Origin: Sphagnum compactum | Taxonomy: Eukaryota > Bryophyta > Sphagnopsida > Sphagnales | Length of the DNA stretch: 64,000 bases | Assembly (NCBI GenBank): GCA_965153455.1 | Contig: OZ234502.1 | Coordinates: forward strand, 4,567,267-4,631,266 | Direction of reading: 5' to 3' | Part shown: one piece after another, positions 12,215-23,510 of the stretch | Position numbering within the stretch: the stretch's first letter is position 1 | Layout of the letters: every line of letters starts with the position of its first letter | The notes under the pieces: generated by a model | Database searches by the model: none | What the model saw: only the letters and a program-made list of their open reading frames with translations | Told to the model about the DNA's origin: nothing | Position numbers and translations under genes: made by a program

Positions 12215-15200
12215 CCTACATGCATTGTAACCACTTAAAATTACCTATGATACTTACCTACAATACCTAACTATTTAAATAGGTAGGTATCATGGCAATG
12301 TGAGGTGGAAGTAGGATGATCCAAAGGATTAGCTTTACCAAGGTGAAGCTTTGGTAACTCAGTTGTATGTATGTAGTTCATTACCAACTGAGTCAGAATG
12401 GGTTTCCAATTGATGGTGCACTGATGAGATGCTGGGTCACATAATCTGTCACAGCTAATCATGGTTTCCATTAAGTATTAATATTTCATAACTGGAGCTT
12501 CTTCACAGGCAGATTGAGAGAGTTCACAATTATCTGAAAGAGGGCAAGGAAGGAAGGAAGGAAGGAAGCTCATCATAAGAGAGCAAGTGTGGACAATATA
12601 ATATGGCAGAGATGCTTTTGAAATGTCCACATATCATGATGTACACCTGCCAAACTTTAATTGCAATAAAACCTTTAATTGCCAAAGGACTAAACCAGAG
12701 CTATTTTTCAGTTGTGAAGCTATGAAAACTAATTACTAAAGTAATCAAACCACCCATGTGGAGTAACAGGTTAGAAGTGGGAATCCATCCATGTAAGATG
12801 GATGGATGGATGGATGGATGGGTGAATGGATGGATTGGGTGTGAACACGAAACCATTGTGTCCCATAACTAACCACAGTGGTTAATTATCTACTTACCAT
12901 CCACATGCATGCATCTACTACCCACCTAAGAACCACCAAGTGCCTTACTACTTACTTACCTACATAGGTAATAATTATTAACCTTCCTTACTTACTTACC
13001 CACTTATATAGGTAGTTAGTTACCTTGGTAGGTGAAGAAGTAGGAAGGTTTACATGATATGTTACCAAGTTGGAACACAATGGGGTTTCAATGGAACAAT
13101 AGAAATATTGATTGGTTGGTTCACTTGGTTGATTTTCTTTAGTTACTATTAGTGGAAAATAATGAAGTGTTGTTTTCAAACATTGTTCCACTCAATTAGT
13201 TTAGTTAGGTTTTTCTTTTGGGTTCCAGCTTCTTGGTTAAGTTTCATTGTGTGATCTTGTTGTGTCGGTGTCTTATTGCAAGTTCTTGTTTTGGTTTTTT
13301 TGACAATAACCTACCTAGGGTAATGTTCTTAAACTTGAGCTTCATATGTAAGAAAAACCATATTCTATTGATAATCAAAGCTCTCACACATATAATCAAC
13401 AACGAAAAAAAAGGTCAATAACAATATCCTCTCCTCACAATTGTTTTCCTCAAGTAACTTTGAGTTCCTACCACCAATGCTTCGTGTCATGTCAAGGAGA
13501 CAAAAAATCGGCTAAGAAGATGATGCCATGCTAAGAGCGACTTCAACCCTATTACATAAGTGTATGTCAACTCATGGGTCGTATGTTATGTGTTGGTGGT
13601 TCACACCAAACTCCAAACGATGCTAAAGATGAGGGGCTCGCAAATGGAAATGTAGTGTATGTATAGTGGTTGTATAAAGGCCAATTGTTGGATGTATTCT
13701 AAAATTTAATTTAAATGAGCCAATTCATTTTATTTTTCCTTTTCGAAACATGTGACGAAATGGGTATCCTCTTAAAACATGATGTTAGATATTGAAGATA
13801 ATTAAGCAAGGGGCATGGGAACAACATCTTGGACACCTTAGAGAAGGTGACATAGAGAGAGAGAGGATCATTTCCAATGTACATGTCTCTCATATTGGCT
13901 TTTATCTAGTGTCAAAAAAAATTTTAAAAAAAATTCAATCTAGTGTTAAGTGGGTATATCAAATTTCATATATTCGAAGAATTTCAAAAAAACATGAAGC
14001 AAGCTAAGGTGCATAGGCTTCAAAAAGAAATCAAACCAGGTAAAGGTTTTGAACAACTTATGCATCATACCCTTATACCCTTATACCCTAGAGTAAGACA
14101 GGGTAAGTCTGAAACCCTAAACTCTATATACCCTTCCTACATGCATTACAAATATAGGGAAATGCATATTATGCTATATGATGATTTTGGCATGTACCAT
14201 CATCATATGTTTACCCACTTCAAATCAATTCCCCCCCCCCCCACCCACATAAGGAGAAATCTCAAATCTACACTAGTAAGGTAAGTAGTATTTACCCTGT
14301 CATATACCCATGGATATATGAGGGTGAAGAAACTTGCCCACACCCAACATGGGTTTTCTTCCTCCATCCAGTCATTTGAGAAAAAACCAAAGTTGTTAGT
14401 TCTTTAGTTTATTTATTTATTTTATTTTTATTTTTATTTATTTATTATTCTCCAGAGACTTTAAACCAAGTCACTGGATGACTATACAAAGTGATTTTTA
14501 AAAAAAGAAAAAAAGGGGTAATAATAAAGGGTTTTTTTTTTTTACCAAAAAAGGATTGAGTTAATGAAGGACATCCACAATGTGTCATTTCTATATGGCA
14601 AGTTAATTAATTACATGATGGGCCCCATTTTGTACTAGGTACTTAACTTACTTGGGTCACATTTGAAAACTGGAACCAATAAGAGTAAGTACATTGGGAA
14701 CTTGAATTTCTGACATAACTACCCAGTTACCAACTCACCAGGTGTTACCTATCTAGATTGTAAGTGGCAAGCAATATATAAAAATAAATAAGTAATTAAT
14801 TAAATAAATAAATAAAGGAAAAACACTCCACAAGGCAACAAGAGGAAAAAAGAAGAAGAAGAAGAAAGGATCGAAGTCCAAACAAAAGACAAACACCCCA
14901 AAGTGCAAAACCTAGAATGAGGAGCCCTCGGAGGAGAAATCAAGTAACCAAAGACCTAAACCCATCTCCAGTAGCATGAAGCAAGTTGTGCAAGGAGATA
15001 TGCGAAAACCCTCCAATTTATAACTTACATGATGTTGTGAGCCATTCCAAGGAGTTTTGAATTTTGTGGTTTTGATGATTTCTGATTGAGAGTGGTTCCA
15101 GTTATTTGGAATGAGAAATGAGAACAAGATTTGATTCACAACATCAAAGAGGTTACATTAGGGTTAGAGTTTACTCTAATTAGATGGGATGACATCCATT

Positions 15201-15566
15201 CATTCATCCATTCATCCACATCCATCCATCTAGAAAGGCCAAAAGTATAGTACAAGTGTCCTCACTTTGTTTAGTTGAAAATAAATTAGGGGGAAAGACA
15301 TTCATCCACTCATTCACCCATCCCTCCATCCATCCATCCATCATCCATCCATCTGGAAGGCCAAAAGACATTCCAAGTGCCAAAGGACATCAGCTGGGTC
15401 CTCCTCGTCTCCAAAGCACCCTATGTTGCTGTTACAAGCTACACAATTGCCATAATTATGTAAGAAGCAACAATATTGGCTAACTACGGTACAGTACTCT
15501 CCCTAACTTATCAGGTTATAATTAATTATGTGCATAATAATAATAAGCCTGTCAGAAGGCTTATGC
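12215..15566. other. Intergenic DNA with many simple repeats, no gene seen
   Basis: It contains an AAGG run (about 12549-12570), a GGAT/TGGA run (12798-12832), ACTTACCT/TAGGTA text (12880-13040), a C run (14230-14240), and CATC/CATT runs at 15187-15230 and 15300-15355. The last two runs are each followed by a near-identical block (CATCTAGAAAGGCCAAAAG and CATCTGGAAGGCCAAAAG), so about 120 bp is duplicated. Sequence near 13530 (AGAGCGACTTCAACCCT) resembles a MITE end, but no partner was found. Confidence 0.5.
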
Positions 15567-15792
15567 AGTAGTACCATGGCAAGTTTAACATTTCAGTGTC
15601 AAATAATTATTTTATTTATTAAAAAAATCCATTATCAAAAATATAAAATATTCCAGATTATTATTAAAGAGTACTTTATTTTCCTTTTTTCTTTGATTTT
15701 TTTTTTTTTTTTTTTGGTTTTGGGGGGTGAAAATTTTCAACATTTCTGAAAATAATATTTAGAATTAGTGTCGAACTTGCCATGGTACTACT
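15567..15792. mobile_element. MITE-like element with perfect 19-bp inverted ends
   Basis: AGTAGTACCATGGCAAGTT at 15567-15585 is matched exactly by its reverse complement at 15774-15792. The 226-bp element is AT-rich inside, with a T run at about 15696-15716, and non-coding. I could not see a target duplication (flanks TTATGC and AACAGT). A folded transcript would make a long terminal stem. Confidence 0.7.
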
Positions 15793-16600
15793 AACAGTAA
15801 TTGGAATTCACAACTAACTCCCAAATCACTTCATAACCTTGTTACATAGTAACTACCTGCTTCGCTTGTAAAACAATGAGTTCACTCACACACACAAATT
15901 GCTCAATTTTATTTTTTTTAAATTAATTTTTTTTCTTTTCTTTTTGGCACAAATGAAAAGCTTCATTGCAAAGAGGGGGGAAAAATACATAATCCATTGT
16001 TAGACATTTTCAAGGGAGGTTTCTATGGTGGTGGGAATGGGATTATTATTATTATATTATCTTGGATGGGAATCATTGCCTTTCCGAACAGATGATGCGT
16101 GATGGATGTGGAAAAAAAGATGCAACCCCAAACAAGGAGTGTATCATCACACTATGGCCTTGCCATTTACATTAAGAAGTATCTTAAAGGCAAAAAGAAG
16201 AATTATGGAAACTCAAATATTTCACCATGCAAAAATATAATCTTCAAAAAAAAAATCCTCTAAAAGAATCCAAAATCCTTCAAGATATTATAACTCTATT
16301 ATAACTAATCTCAAGTTTCAACACAAGCCAAAATATATCATGTTTCAAAAATCCTCATATAAAAAAATAGACCTATTATAATTACCTAGGGGCCTATAAA
16401 AATCCCTTAAGCTACTATACTCTATAATGAATCTGAACACAATATCCTTAAGGGCCTTGGTAGTACGCGAGGCCAGCAAAAATGAAATTGTGAGCTTTGG
16501 GTCTTTGAAGTTGGCAAACAAAATTGCGGGCTTTTTTGTTTGGTACATTATTGCATGAATGGTAGTAGTGGTGGTGGTGGTGCATGGGAGGAGGGTATTT
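15793..16600. other. AT-rich intergenic DNA, no gene seen
   Basis: No supported gene. Short open frames (e.g. minus 16345-16548) are not recognisable. A GGTGGT microsatellite lies at about 16565-16582. Confidence 0.45.
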
Positions 16601-16617
16601 GGGAATTGTGTAGAAAA

Positions 16618-16728
16618 AGGTGTTAGAAGTTTGTTTTGAAGAGAGAGAGAGAGGTGTTAGAAGTTTGTTTTGAAGAGAGAGAAAGAGGTGTTAGAAGTTT
16701 GTTTTGAAGAGAGAGAGAGAGAGAGAGT
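16618..16728 (+). repeat. Three tandem copies of a ~35-bp unit ending in a GA tract
   Basis: The unit is GGTGTTAGAAGTTTGTTTTG followed by AA and a GA run of variable length. Three copies run head to tail, differing mainly in the number of GA steps and one GAAAG variant. Slippage in the GA part plus unit duplication explains the pattern. Confidence 0.8.
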
Positions 16729-17802
16729 GTTCTTTTTTTTTCTTCCATTGGATTCTTGCCCATGCCATGATGCTGTTGTCATTCCTGAAAGTTCAGTTCA
16801 GTTCAGTTCACTTCACTTCACTTGAGTTGTTGATGTTGGGTTGCATTCATTCATAAAGAAGAGTGCCCTGACATTAACTGCCTTGAGTTACTTACTTACC
16901 TCCACTTGGGTTACTTGTTCCTGCTATGTAGAAGAAAGTAACCAAAAGAAAAAGGGCATTATTATGGTGCCCATGTCCATTATGTAGCAATTGATTGACC
17001 TAATTCCCTTAATGGGAGAACCCCCTTTTCAAGGGAAGGGAAGGGAAGGGACTTGAAATTGTGGGTGATGATTTTAATTGGTGCTTGATTTTTATTTTTA
17101 AAAAATGCACCTGGGTATAATGCACTCCAAGGGCAACTTATATCCATGAATACCTAGCCCTCTATGGTGGCTAAAAAATCAAGGTGAAAAAAATTGTCAT
17201 ATTTACATTTTTGAAGTATATACATAAAATTTCATATTACTCAAAAAAATATTGCAACTAAACCCAAAGATTGCACAAAAAAAAATTAAAAAAAATTAAA
17301 ATGTAATAAATTAATTAGCATGAATCTTTGAAATAAATGATTAATCTAATCATTTGGCCTCTAGTTACCTACTTATAGACCTTTGAAGTTCAAGCCTTTT
17401 AAACCAATTTCAAGTTAGTACATACTTTTGATAGATGTTTTTGAACATCACCCATTTCTCCCCCCCCATAAGGTCCAAGCTACTTTTAGGATTAAGGTGT
17501 TGTAGACCCAAGTGAATTTGTAGCCTTTACTTAAAGTTGGGTGGGCCAAACTCCTCAAGTATCCAAGGTGAAGGTAAAGGACAAAAGGTATTCGGGTTAA
17601 AGGCCTATGCCCAGGTCCTACCATAATTTGAGGGTGACAACCTTGAGGAGTGAAGGCCCACCGGTTTAGGTCCGAAAATTAGAGGAGGCCCATGGGAGCG
17701 GGCCTTCCCCAGTATAAAGTGGAAAGGTTTTTAATTTGAAGTGTAGTTTTGAAGGAAACCTTTTACTCTTGTCTTTGGTGCCCTGGTCTTGAAGAATATT
17801 TT
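16729..17802. other. Intergenic DNA preceding the 45-bp array
   Basis: Simple repeats GTTCA (about 16795-16830) and AAGGG (about 17030-17050) are present. From 17450 to 17760 the sequence is more GC-balanced (AAGGCCCACCGG, GGGCCTTCCCC), resembling part of an old element. No gene supported. Confidence 0.4.
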
Positions 17803-18165
17803 AACATAACAACATTGAGTTTGAGTGTGAACACATGGGTTAATGTTAACATAACAACATTGAGTTTGAGTGTGAACACACGGGTTAATGTTAACATAAC
17901 AACATTGAGTTTGAGTGTGAACACACGGGTTAATGTTAACATAACAACATTGAGTTTGAGTGTGAACACATGGGTTAATGTTAACATAACAACATTGAGT
18001 TTGAGTATGAACACACAGGTTAATGTTAACATAACAACATTGAGTTTGAGTATGAACACACAGGTTAATGTCAACACAATATTGAGTTTGAGTGTGAATG
18101 CATGGGTTAATGTTGACATAACAATATTGTCACATTGAGTTTAAGTGTGAACGCATGGGTTAATG
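17803..18165 (+). repeat. 45-bp tandem repeat, about eight copies
   Basis: The unit begins AACATAACAACATTGAGTTT and continues GAGTGTGAACACAYGGGTTAATGTT. Copies start at 17803, 17848, 17893, 17938, 17983 and 18028, then shorter variants at about 18073 and 18114. Because 45 is a multiple of three, both strands show long repetitive open frames (15-residue units). Nothing suggests a protein: there is no conserved flanking domain, and the frame simply follows the repeat. The first six copies are nearly identical, which implies recent expansion. Confidence 0.9.
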
Positions 18166-18746
18166 ACGACTTTAGACGATCACGTTAAGAAAGGTGATGG
18201 TTGTTGCTCATGTTGCATGTCAACGAATGATAATCCAATGAATGTTAGAATAACTTAATATTAATGAACATCAGAGCTGATCACTCTAACACCAAGGTGT
18301 GATGCTACCGGAATGAATACAAGAATGTTCTTTGTTTGTAATTGAGACGACCCGATGAGAATATTCCACATCACGGGTTATGACGACCGGTGATAATAAG
18401 TCAATAACCATTTGTGCTATTCCATAACCGTCATCGTAGTTGCCCATCCCAATCAACTATGCTAGGGTTGTTTGGTCTTGTCATTGAGCTTGTTGAGTTG
18501 GTTCTCACTTCTCACCATTGTAATTTGTATTGGAGACCGACTTGAATAATCCTCTTCATTAATGAAACTCAATATGACTTAATAGGTAGTAGTTAGTCAT
18601 ATGCTCCCAAAGATTGCAATGATCCAAGGTTCCTTCGAGAAGACGAAGAAGAAGAAGAATGAAAGGTATATGGAAATATTGCTATTAATCATGCCCTAAA
18701 ATAATAAAGGCGATTACTAATACGGGTAGCATATTACTAGTTCTCA
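18166..18746. other. Intergenic DNA, possibly part of an old retroelement
   Basis: The sequence has a balanced base composition and few homopolymers. A stretch at 18500-18590 (ATTGTAATTTGTATTGG, then AATAATCCTCTTCATTAATG) looks like a transcript 3' end. No coding domain was recognised, so this remains a suggestion. Confidence 0.3.
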
Positions 18747-18784
18747 GAGGGGTTGATTCTCATTTGGGTGAGAATCAACCCCTC
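18747..18784. other. Perfect hairpin, 16-bp stem and 6-base loop
   Basis: GAGGGGTTGATTCTCA at 18747-18762 is followed by the loop TTTGGG and then the exact reverse complement TGAGAATCAACCCCTC at 18769-18784. No long T tract follows. The flanks do not continue the pairing. Confidence 0.85.
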
Positions 18785-21100
18785 AAAACCCGTTGCATTT
18801 GCGGTTTAAAAAAAATTGAGATACACAATTGGGGTCAATGGCATTACCCGGGTCTAGTTTTGAAGCTAGTATGGTGTATTCAAGCCTACATGCTTGTAGA
18901 TACTTAGGCATAGAAGCCTAAAGTTCTTAAGGTACACATTCACACTTGGTGTTAGGGACTCTACGGTTGAGTTCCCTACCACCATGCTAGCCATTTAGGA
19001 CTTAAACCTAGTCGCCATGAAAATTCTACGTTAAGCTAACATTCACTTAACATTGAGCTATATGGCCCATTTAACATTGGGTGCCACCTAGGATCCACCT
19101 AGATTTTCATTTAACATTGACTTAAACATCAAGTGTGAATGCACCCGTGTTTACCGTTTACCACATCCAACATAGAGTGCTAGCTAAGTTAATAATTACT
19201 ACTGTCGCCTCTGGCGTTGGCCCAAGTGGGAACTTGTTTCTTTCAAAACACGGAAACTCAACATATGAAAATAAGGTTTAGGGTTTAGAATAAAAATAAA
19301 CCCTAAACCTCAGATTTTAATATCCAATTTTCGAAGAGTTAAAATATGACTTGCAAGAGTGACCATATTGTCAACTGATTTTTCCTTCCAAAACTTGATT
19401 TCTTGATAATTAATTTGAATTTACAGTGATAAAAAAAATCACTTAAATTTTGATATCTCTCAACAGCCTAAGTCCAAAACTTTTTACGAAATAAATTCCA
19501 TTAAATCCTGCTCATCAAGATCTTTCCAACAACACACACCAAAGGCACATCCCAATTCCTCACACTTACAAGTGGGGGAGAGTGTTTTCTCTAGTTTGTA
19601 TTGGGCCCCAGCCCATAGGCTACTACTAAAAGGCTTATTGGCCCTTCATATTTTTATGTGACTAGGCAATGGAGTAAGTAAGAAAAGAGAGGAAGTGAAG
19701 TGGTGACACTATGACACACTCATGACTTGACTACCTTTAGTTCTTGCCAAAATTGTGTGTGTGAGGGGTTTTTTTGCCCTAGAAAAATTAGGGTTTAGGT
19801 CTAGTAGGTGTGATTTTTTTGTGTATAGTCCACTTACATTTTGGGCCCACTAGGGTATGGCATGTGGAATGGGGTATTGTACCCAAGTGGTTTTTAGCTT
19901 CTTGTCCCCCTCTAGTAGTAGATTGTCAAAAAGGGGTTAAAAGGGAAAGACACTCTTGGGTTGGCCCAGAACCATGAAAGGGGGGTGTCCTGGGTAAGGG
20001 GTGGGAGTCAAACCCCCTATCCCCCCTTTGTGGACCCACCTTCCATTCCCATTGCTGATTTGGTTTTTTTTTGCCGACAAATTCTGTTGTTTAACCAAAA
20101 AAACAAATTTGGGAAAATTTTGGCAAACTCAGTTTGATTAATTTTGCTAATTTTTGGGAAAAATTTTGCCAAGTTTTTCTATGTCATAGAATTGGATTTT
20201 AAAAAATAATGAATTTTAAAAAATCCCTCATAAAAAATAAATATTGATTTTTCATAAACCAAAATTAAAAAAACCAGTTTGAGTCAGATATACCTAGAAT
20301 ACAAGAGTGCAACAACAAGACCTTTTTATTATTCAAATTAGATATGTAGTTTTGGAATAGTGGCCAAAAGTCACTATTAAGTAAATTTAAACAAAATAAT
20401 AAATTTCCAAAATAATAAATTGATCACCGAAAGAACGAACGAACGAACGATTTCACCTAATTTTTTAATATCCATAGTAAAAAATTTAGGGTTGGCCAAT
20501 AATCAAACATGACCTAATTGATTTTAGGGTTTATAGAATTCTAAACAACAGAACCACTTGTAACACAAGTTGGACATGGAATAAGTGCAACAAGCCACTT
20601 GCAAACTCAAAGTAACCACCACTTGCTGGATGTCCACGAGTCCATATAAACTTACTAGTAACGGGAACTACTTGAAACCGATGATTCTTCTAACCCTCCA
20701 AACTGGTTACACAATAAAAAGGAGAAAAAGAAAAAGAAAAGGCCTTTGAGTTGAAAGGGGGAATTAATTCATGAAATTGAATAAAAAAGAGGCCTGCAAA
20801 GAGGTGGTAAAAAAGTAAAAAATAGTAATAAAAAAAAGGTTATTGGGTACCCTAGTAGGTTAAAAGAGGTGGGGTAAACCAACCCTAAGGTAACCAACCC
20901 TAAACCCACACATGGGTCAAGTTGCTGGTTAAGTACGTAAGTGGAAGAAAAGTAGTAGGTTTTTACTTTTTACTATTTTATGAAACCCTGGGGGAAAAAC
21001 TTTTTTTGTTTTGTAAAAAAGGTAATGGGTCCCATGGTCGTCGTAGGTAAAAAGTAAAAAGTAAAAAGTAAAATATTTTATGAGAGCTGTAGGTTCAAGG
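18785..21100. other. Intergenic DNA, no gene seen
   Basis: It includes repeat B copy 2 (listed separately), a GAAC(GAAC)n run at about 20432-20450, C runs and TAAAAAG repeats just before 21070. No coding sequence supported. Confidence 0.5.
19195..19270 (+). repeat. Dispersed repeat B, copy 2
   Basis: Related to 4995-5080: GGCCCAAGTG, a variable middle, then GGAAACTCAACATATGAA. The copies differ by substitutions and an insertion of a few bases in the middle. Confidence 0.5.
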
Positions 21101-21172
21101 TAGCGTCGACGAACGAGGATAGAAAGGTAACGAAACAGGCGTCAAACGAATGAGGACGAAAACAGAAGCAAG

Positions 21173-21478
21173 CTTCGTCAACAAACGAAGACGAAAACAA
21201 TGCAACCTTCGTCAACGAGCGAGGACGAAAACAGTGCAACCTTCGTCAACAAACGAAGACGAACACAATGCAACCTTCGTCAACGAGCGAGGACGAAAAC
21301 AGTGCAACCTTCGTCAACAAACGAAGACGAAAACAATGCAACCTTCGTCAACGAGCGAGGATGAAAACAGTGCAACCTTCGTCAACAAACGAAGACGAAA
21401 ACAATGCAACCTTCGTCAACGAGCGAGGACGAAAACAGTGCAACCTTCGTCAACGAATGAGGACGAAAATAAGCAAAA
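21173..21478 (+). repeat. 34-bp tandem array, nine copies, each with an internal inverted repeat
   Basis: Copies start at 21173, 21207, 21241, 21275, 21309, 21343, 21377, 21411 and 21445. Two variants alternate through most of the array: CTTCGTCAACAAACGAAGAC and CTTCGTCAACGAGCGAGGAC, each completed by GAAAACARTGCAAC, so the higher-order period is 68 bp. In the first variant CTTCGT and ACGAAG are exact reverse complements around a 6-base spacer. Decayed units with GACGAAAA continue to about 21780. The array is very rich in CG dinucleotides for this window. It lies about 2.3 kb upstream of the SEUSS-like start codon. An open frame across it is a by-product of the repeat. Confidence 0.9.
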
Positions 21479-23508
21479 GTCGGCGAGCGAGGATGAAAAT
21501 AAGCAAGAGTCGATGAACGAGGACGAAACGAAGCAAACGTCGACGAACGAACTAACTAATGAGGACGAAAAGGAGAAAAAGGCTTCTACACACGAGGACG
21601 AAAACAACCAGGTCTGGAAGAAAGAGGACGAAATAATAAAGAGGTCAACGACGAACAAGGACGAAAAGAAGAAGGCGACGATAGGAAGCAGACGTCGACA
21701 AACGACGACGAAAAGAAGCATAGTCGGCGACGAAAGAGGACGAAGAGAAGACGGTCTCGACGAATGAGGATGTGAAGGAGACGACGAGAAATGGGGAAAT
21801 CGTCGTCTAGCACCTCTCGACTCGTCGTCTCCGTAGGGAAGAAGGGACACAGAGACAGAGAGAGAGAGAGAGAGGATAAAGCTTTGTGCTGCTGCAGCAA
21901 CACACGCCCGCACGCGCCACGAGCTGCTGCTCCGCTGCCCTGCCCGTCCGTCACAGTCGTCGTCGTTGTCGTCGTCGTCGCCTTTCCTTCTTCCTCTTCC
22001 TTTGCTTCTGCCTCAATGCAATGCGGAGCCTAAATGGGAGCTCAGCAGCAGGGAGTAGTAGCAGCAGCAACAGCAGCAGACGAAGAAGAAGAAGAAGAAG
22101 CAGAGAAGAAGAAGCTCTGTTGTTGCAGTTTAGTGTGGGGATATTGCTTCATGGCTAGTATTGGACAAGTCGGTGTCGCTCGCTGGCCGCCGGGCTCACA
22201 GTACTACCGTAGCCCAGACGACGCCCTCCCCTACTTGTTAGCTCCTGGTCCTGGTGGTGGTGGTGGTGGTGGTGGTGGTGGTGGTAGTAGTGGACTTCAA
22301 CATGCTGGCTAGTTTCTGCAGTTTGCCATCTTCTCTTGATGCGGGAGTGTCGCCTGGGTGCACAGGTTGGTGGATCTAGAAAATACGGCTGTAGTGTTTC
22401 GTTTTGTTTTTTGTTTTGTTTTTTCGGGTGGGTTGGCAATGAGCACTTCGTAGAAGTGTTTTTTGTTTTTTGTCTTTTTGGGGGGGGGGGTCGTGTTTTT
22501 GCCTGAGAAAGCACAGTGCTTGCACTGTCTTTAGCAAGCTTATAACCCTATTGTCAGCTGCATGAAAACACACACAGAAGCAAACAAGCAAGCAAGCTCC
22601 TGTGCAGAAGCAGCTGGGAAGAAGATAAACTGCTGGAAGCTTACTTGCTACAACATGTAATGGTTGTGATTACACTCTGCACAGTTCCTTTCAGAGCTGC
22701 TGCTGTTTTGCTGTACACAAGAAGCACCCACTTGAGGACTTGCTGTAAACAACAACCCACTTAGGACATGTCTCTTACACTGGTTTGAGTGTGTGCATTT
22801 GTGGATGTTTTAGCAAAATTGTACTCATGGGTGCTTGCCAGAATCCTGTCAAAGTGGGGAACTTTGGGGGCTTTCTTTCTTGTGCTGCCAGCACTGGGGA
22901 GCTTACAAAAGAGGACCTGTTGTTGTTGCTAATGATGATGATGGAGCTAGCTAGCTAGCTAGCTAGCCTGAGAATGGTTGCTGTTGTTCTTTATCATCTA
23001 GGGGATTTTGTGCAACTTCAGAGTGAGAGGAAATGTGATGCTGCTGCTGGCAGGTTGGCTCGTGAGTTGAAAACTTGACTGTTTTCTCTCTCATGTAGCT
23101 TCTGGCAAGAACCCGCCATGAGAACCTCATCCTCAAGAAACTCTGAAGACTCATTTTCTGGAAGTATGGAAATGTCACAGCTTCAAGTAACCTTTGAGAA
23201 AGACTGCATCTTCTCGGCTCTATACTATATATATTCTTCTTCTCAAAAGCTGCAGTATTTTTCTGCTCCAGAGACTAAGAATAATCAACAGAGCAGAGTC
23301 TTTTGGCTGGCACATAAAGATTTATGTTTCTGAACAACTGCCATATTGTGCTGCTGCTATTTGACATGCAAAAGTGTGACTGCTGCAAAGACTTGTCAGT
23401 AGCAACCAAATGTCTTGTGTATCAAAAGCAAAGATTTTTCCAGCTGCTGGTAGACTTTTGTCTTATGAAAAAAACAGGGTTGAAATTGGTTTAACTTTTT
23501 CTTGTCAG
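21479..23508 (+). promoter_or_regulatory. Promoter and 5' leader region of the SEUSS-like gene
   Basis: CG-rich sequence (GTCGTCGTC at 21955-21985; CACGCGCC) with a GA tract (21855-21875), GAA/GCA runs (22045-22110), a GGT run (22250-22285) and a GCTA run (22947-22967). This composition resembles the leaders of the other genes here. Several short upstream frames exist, e.g. ATG 22034 (92 aa, poly-Glu then poly-Gly). A likely intron ends at the CAG before 23509. A candidate exon ends near 23163 or 23186 with donors GTATGG or GTAACC. The transcription start cannot be placed. Confidence 0.5.
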
Positions 23509-23510
23509 GT

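Noticed and set aside
17749-18138. Repetitive 129-residue (plus) and 118-residue (minus) frames
   Set aside because: Both arise from the 45-bp tandem repeat, whose length is divisible by three. Neither has a start context or flanking conserved sequence.
17803-18165. CRISPR-like array
   Set aside because: The copies are contiguous without unique spacers, and this is a plant nuclear sequence. The same holds for the 34-bp and 60-bp arrays.
18255-18285. Possible tRNA-Met primer-binding site (ATCAGAGCT)
   Set aside because: Only about nine bases agree, there is no adjacent LTR end with CA, and no retroelement protein follows.
21150-21767. A 205-residue open frame on the plus strand
   Set aside because: It is produced by the 34-bp repeat and its decayed copies; the composition (Thr/Lys/Asn/Glu in periodic order) follows the DNA repeat and no domain is present.
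22034-22312. 92-residue frame with poly-Glu and poly-Gly as a separate gene
   Set aside because: It lies in the leader region of the SEUSS-like gene and consists mostly of trinucleotide repeats. It may be an upstream frame but nothing supports a protein of its own.
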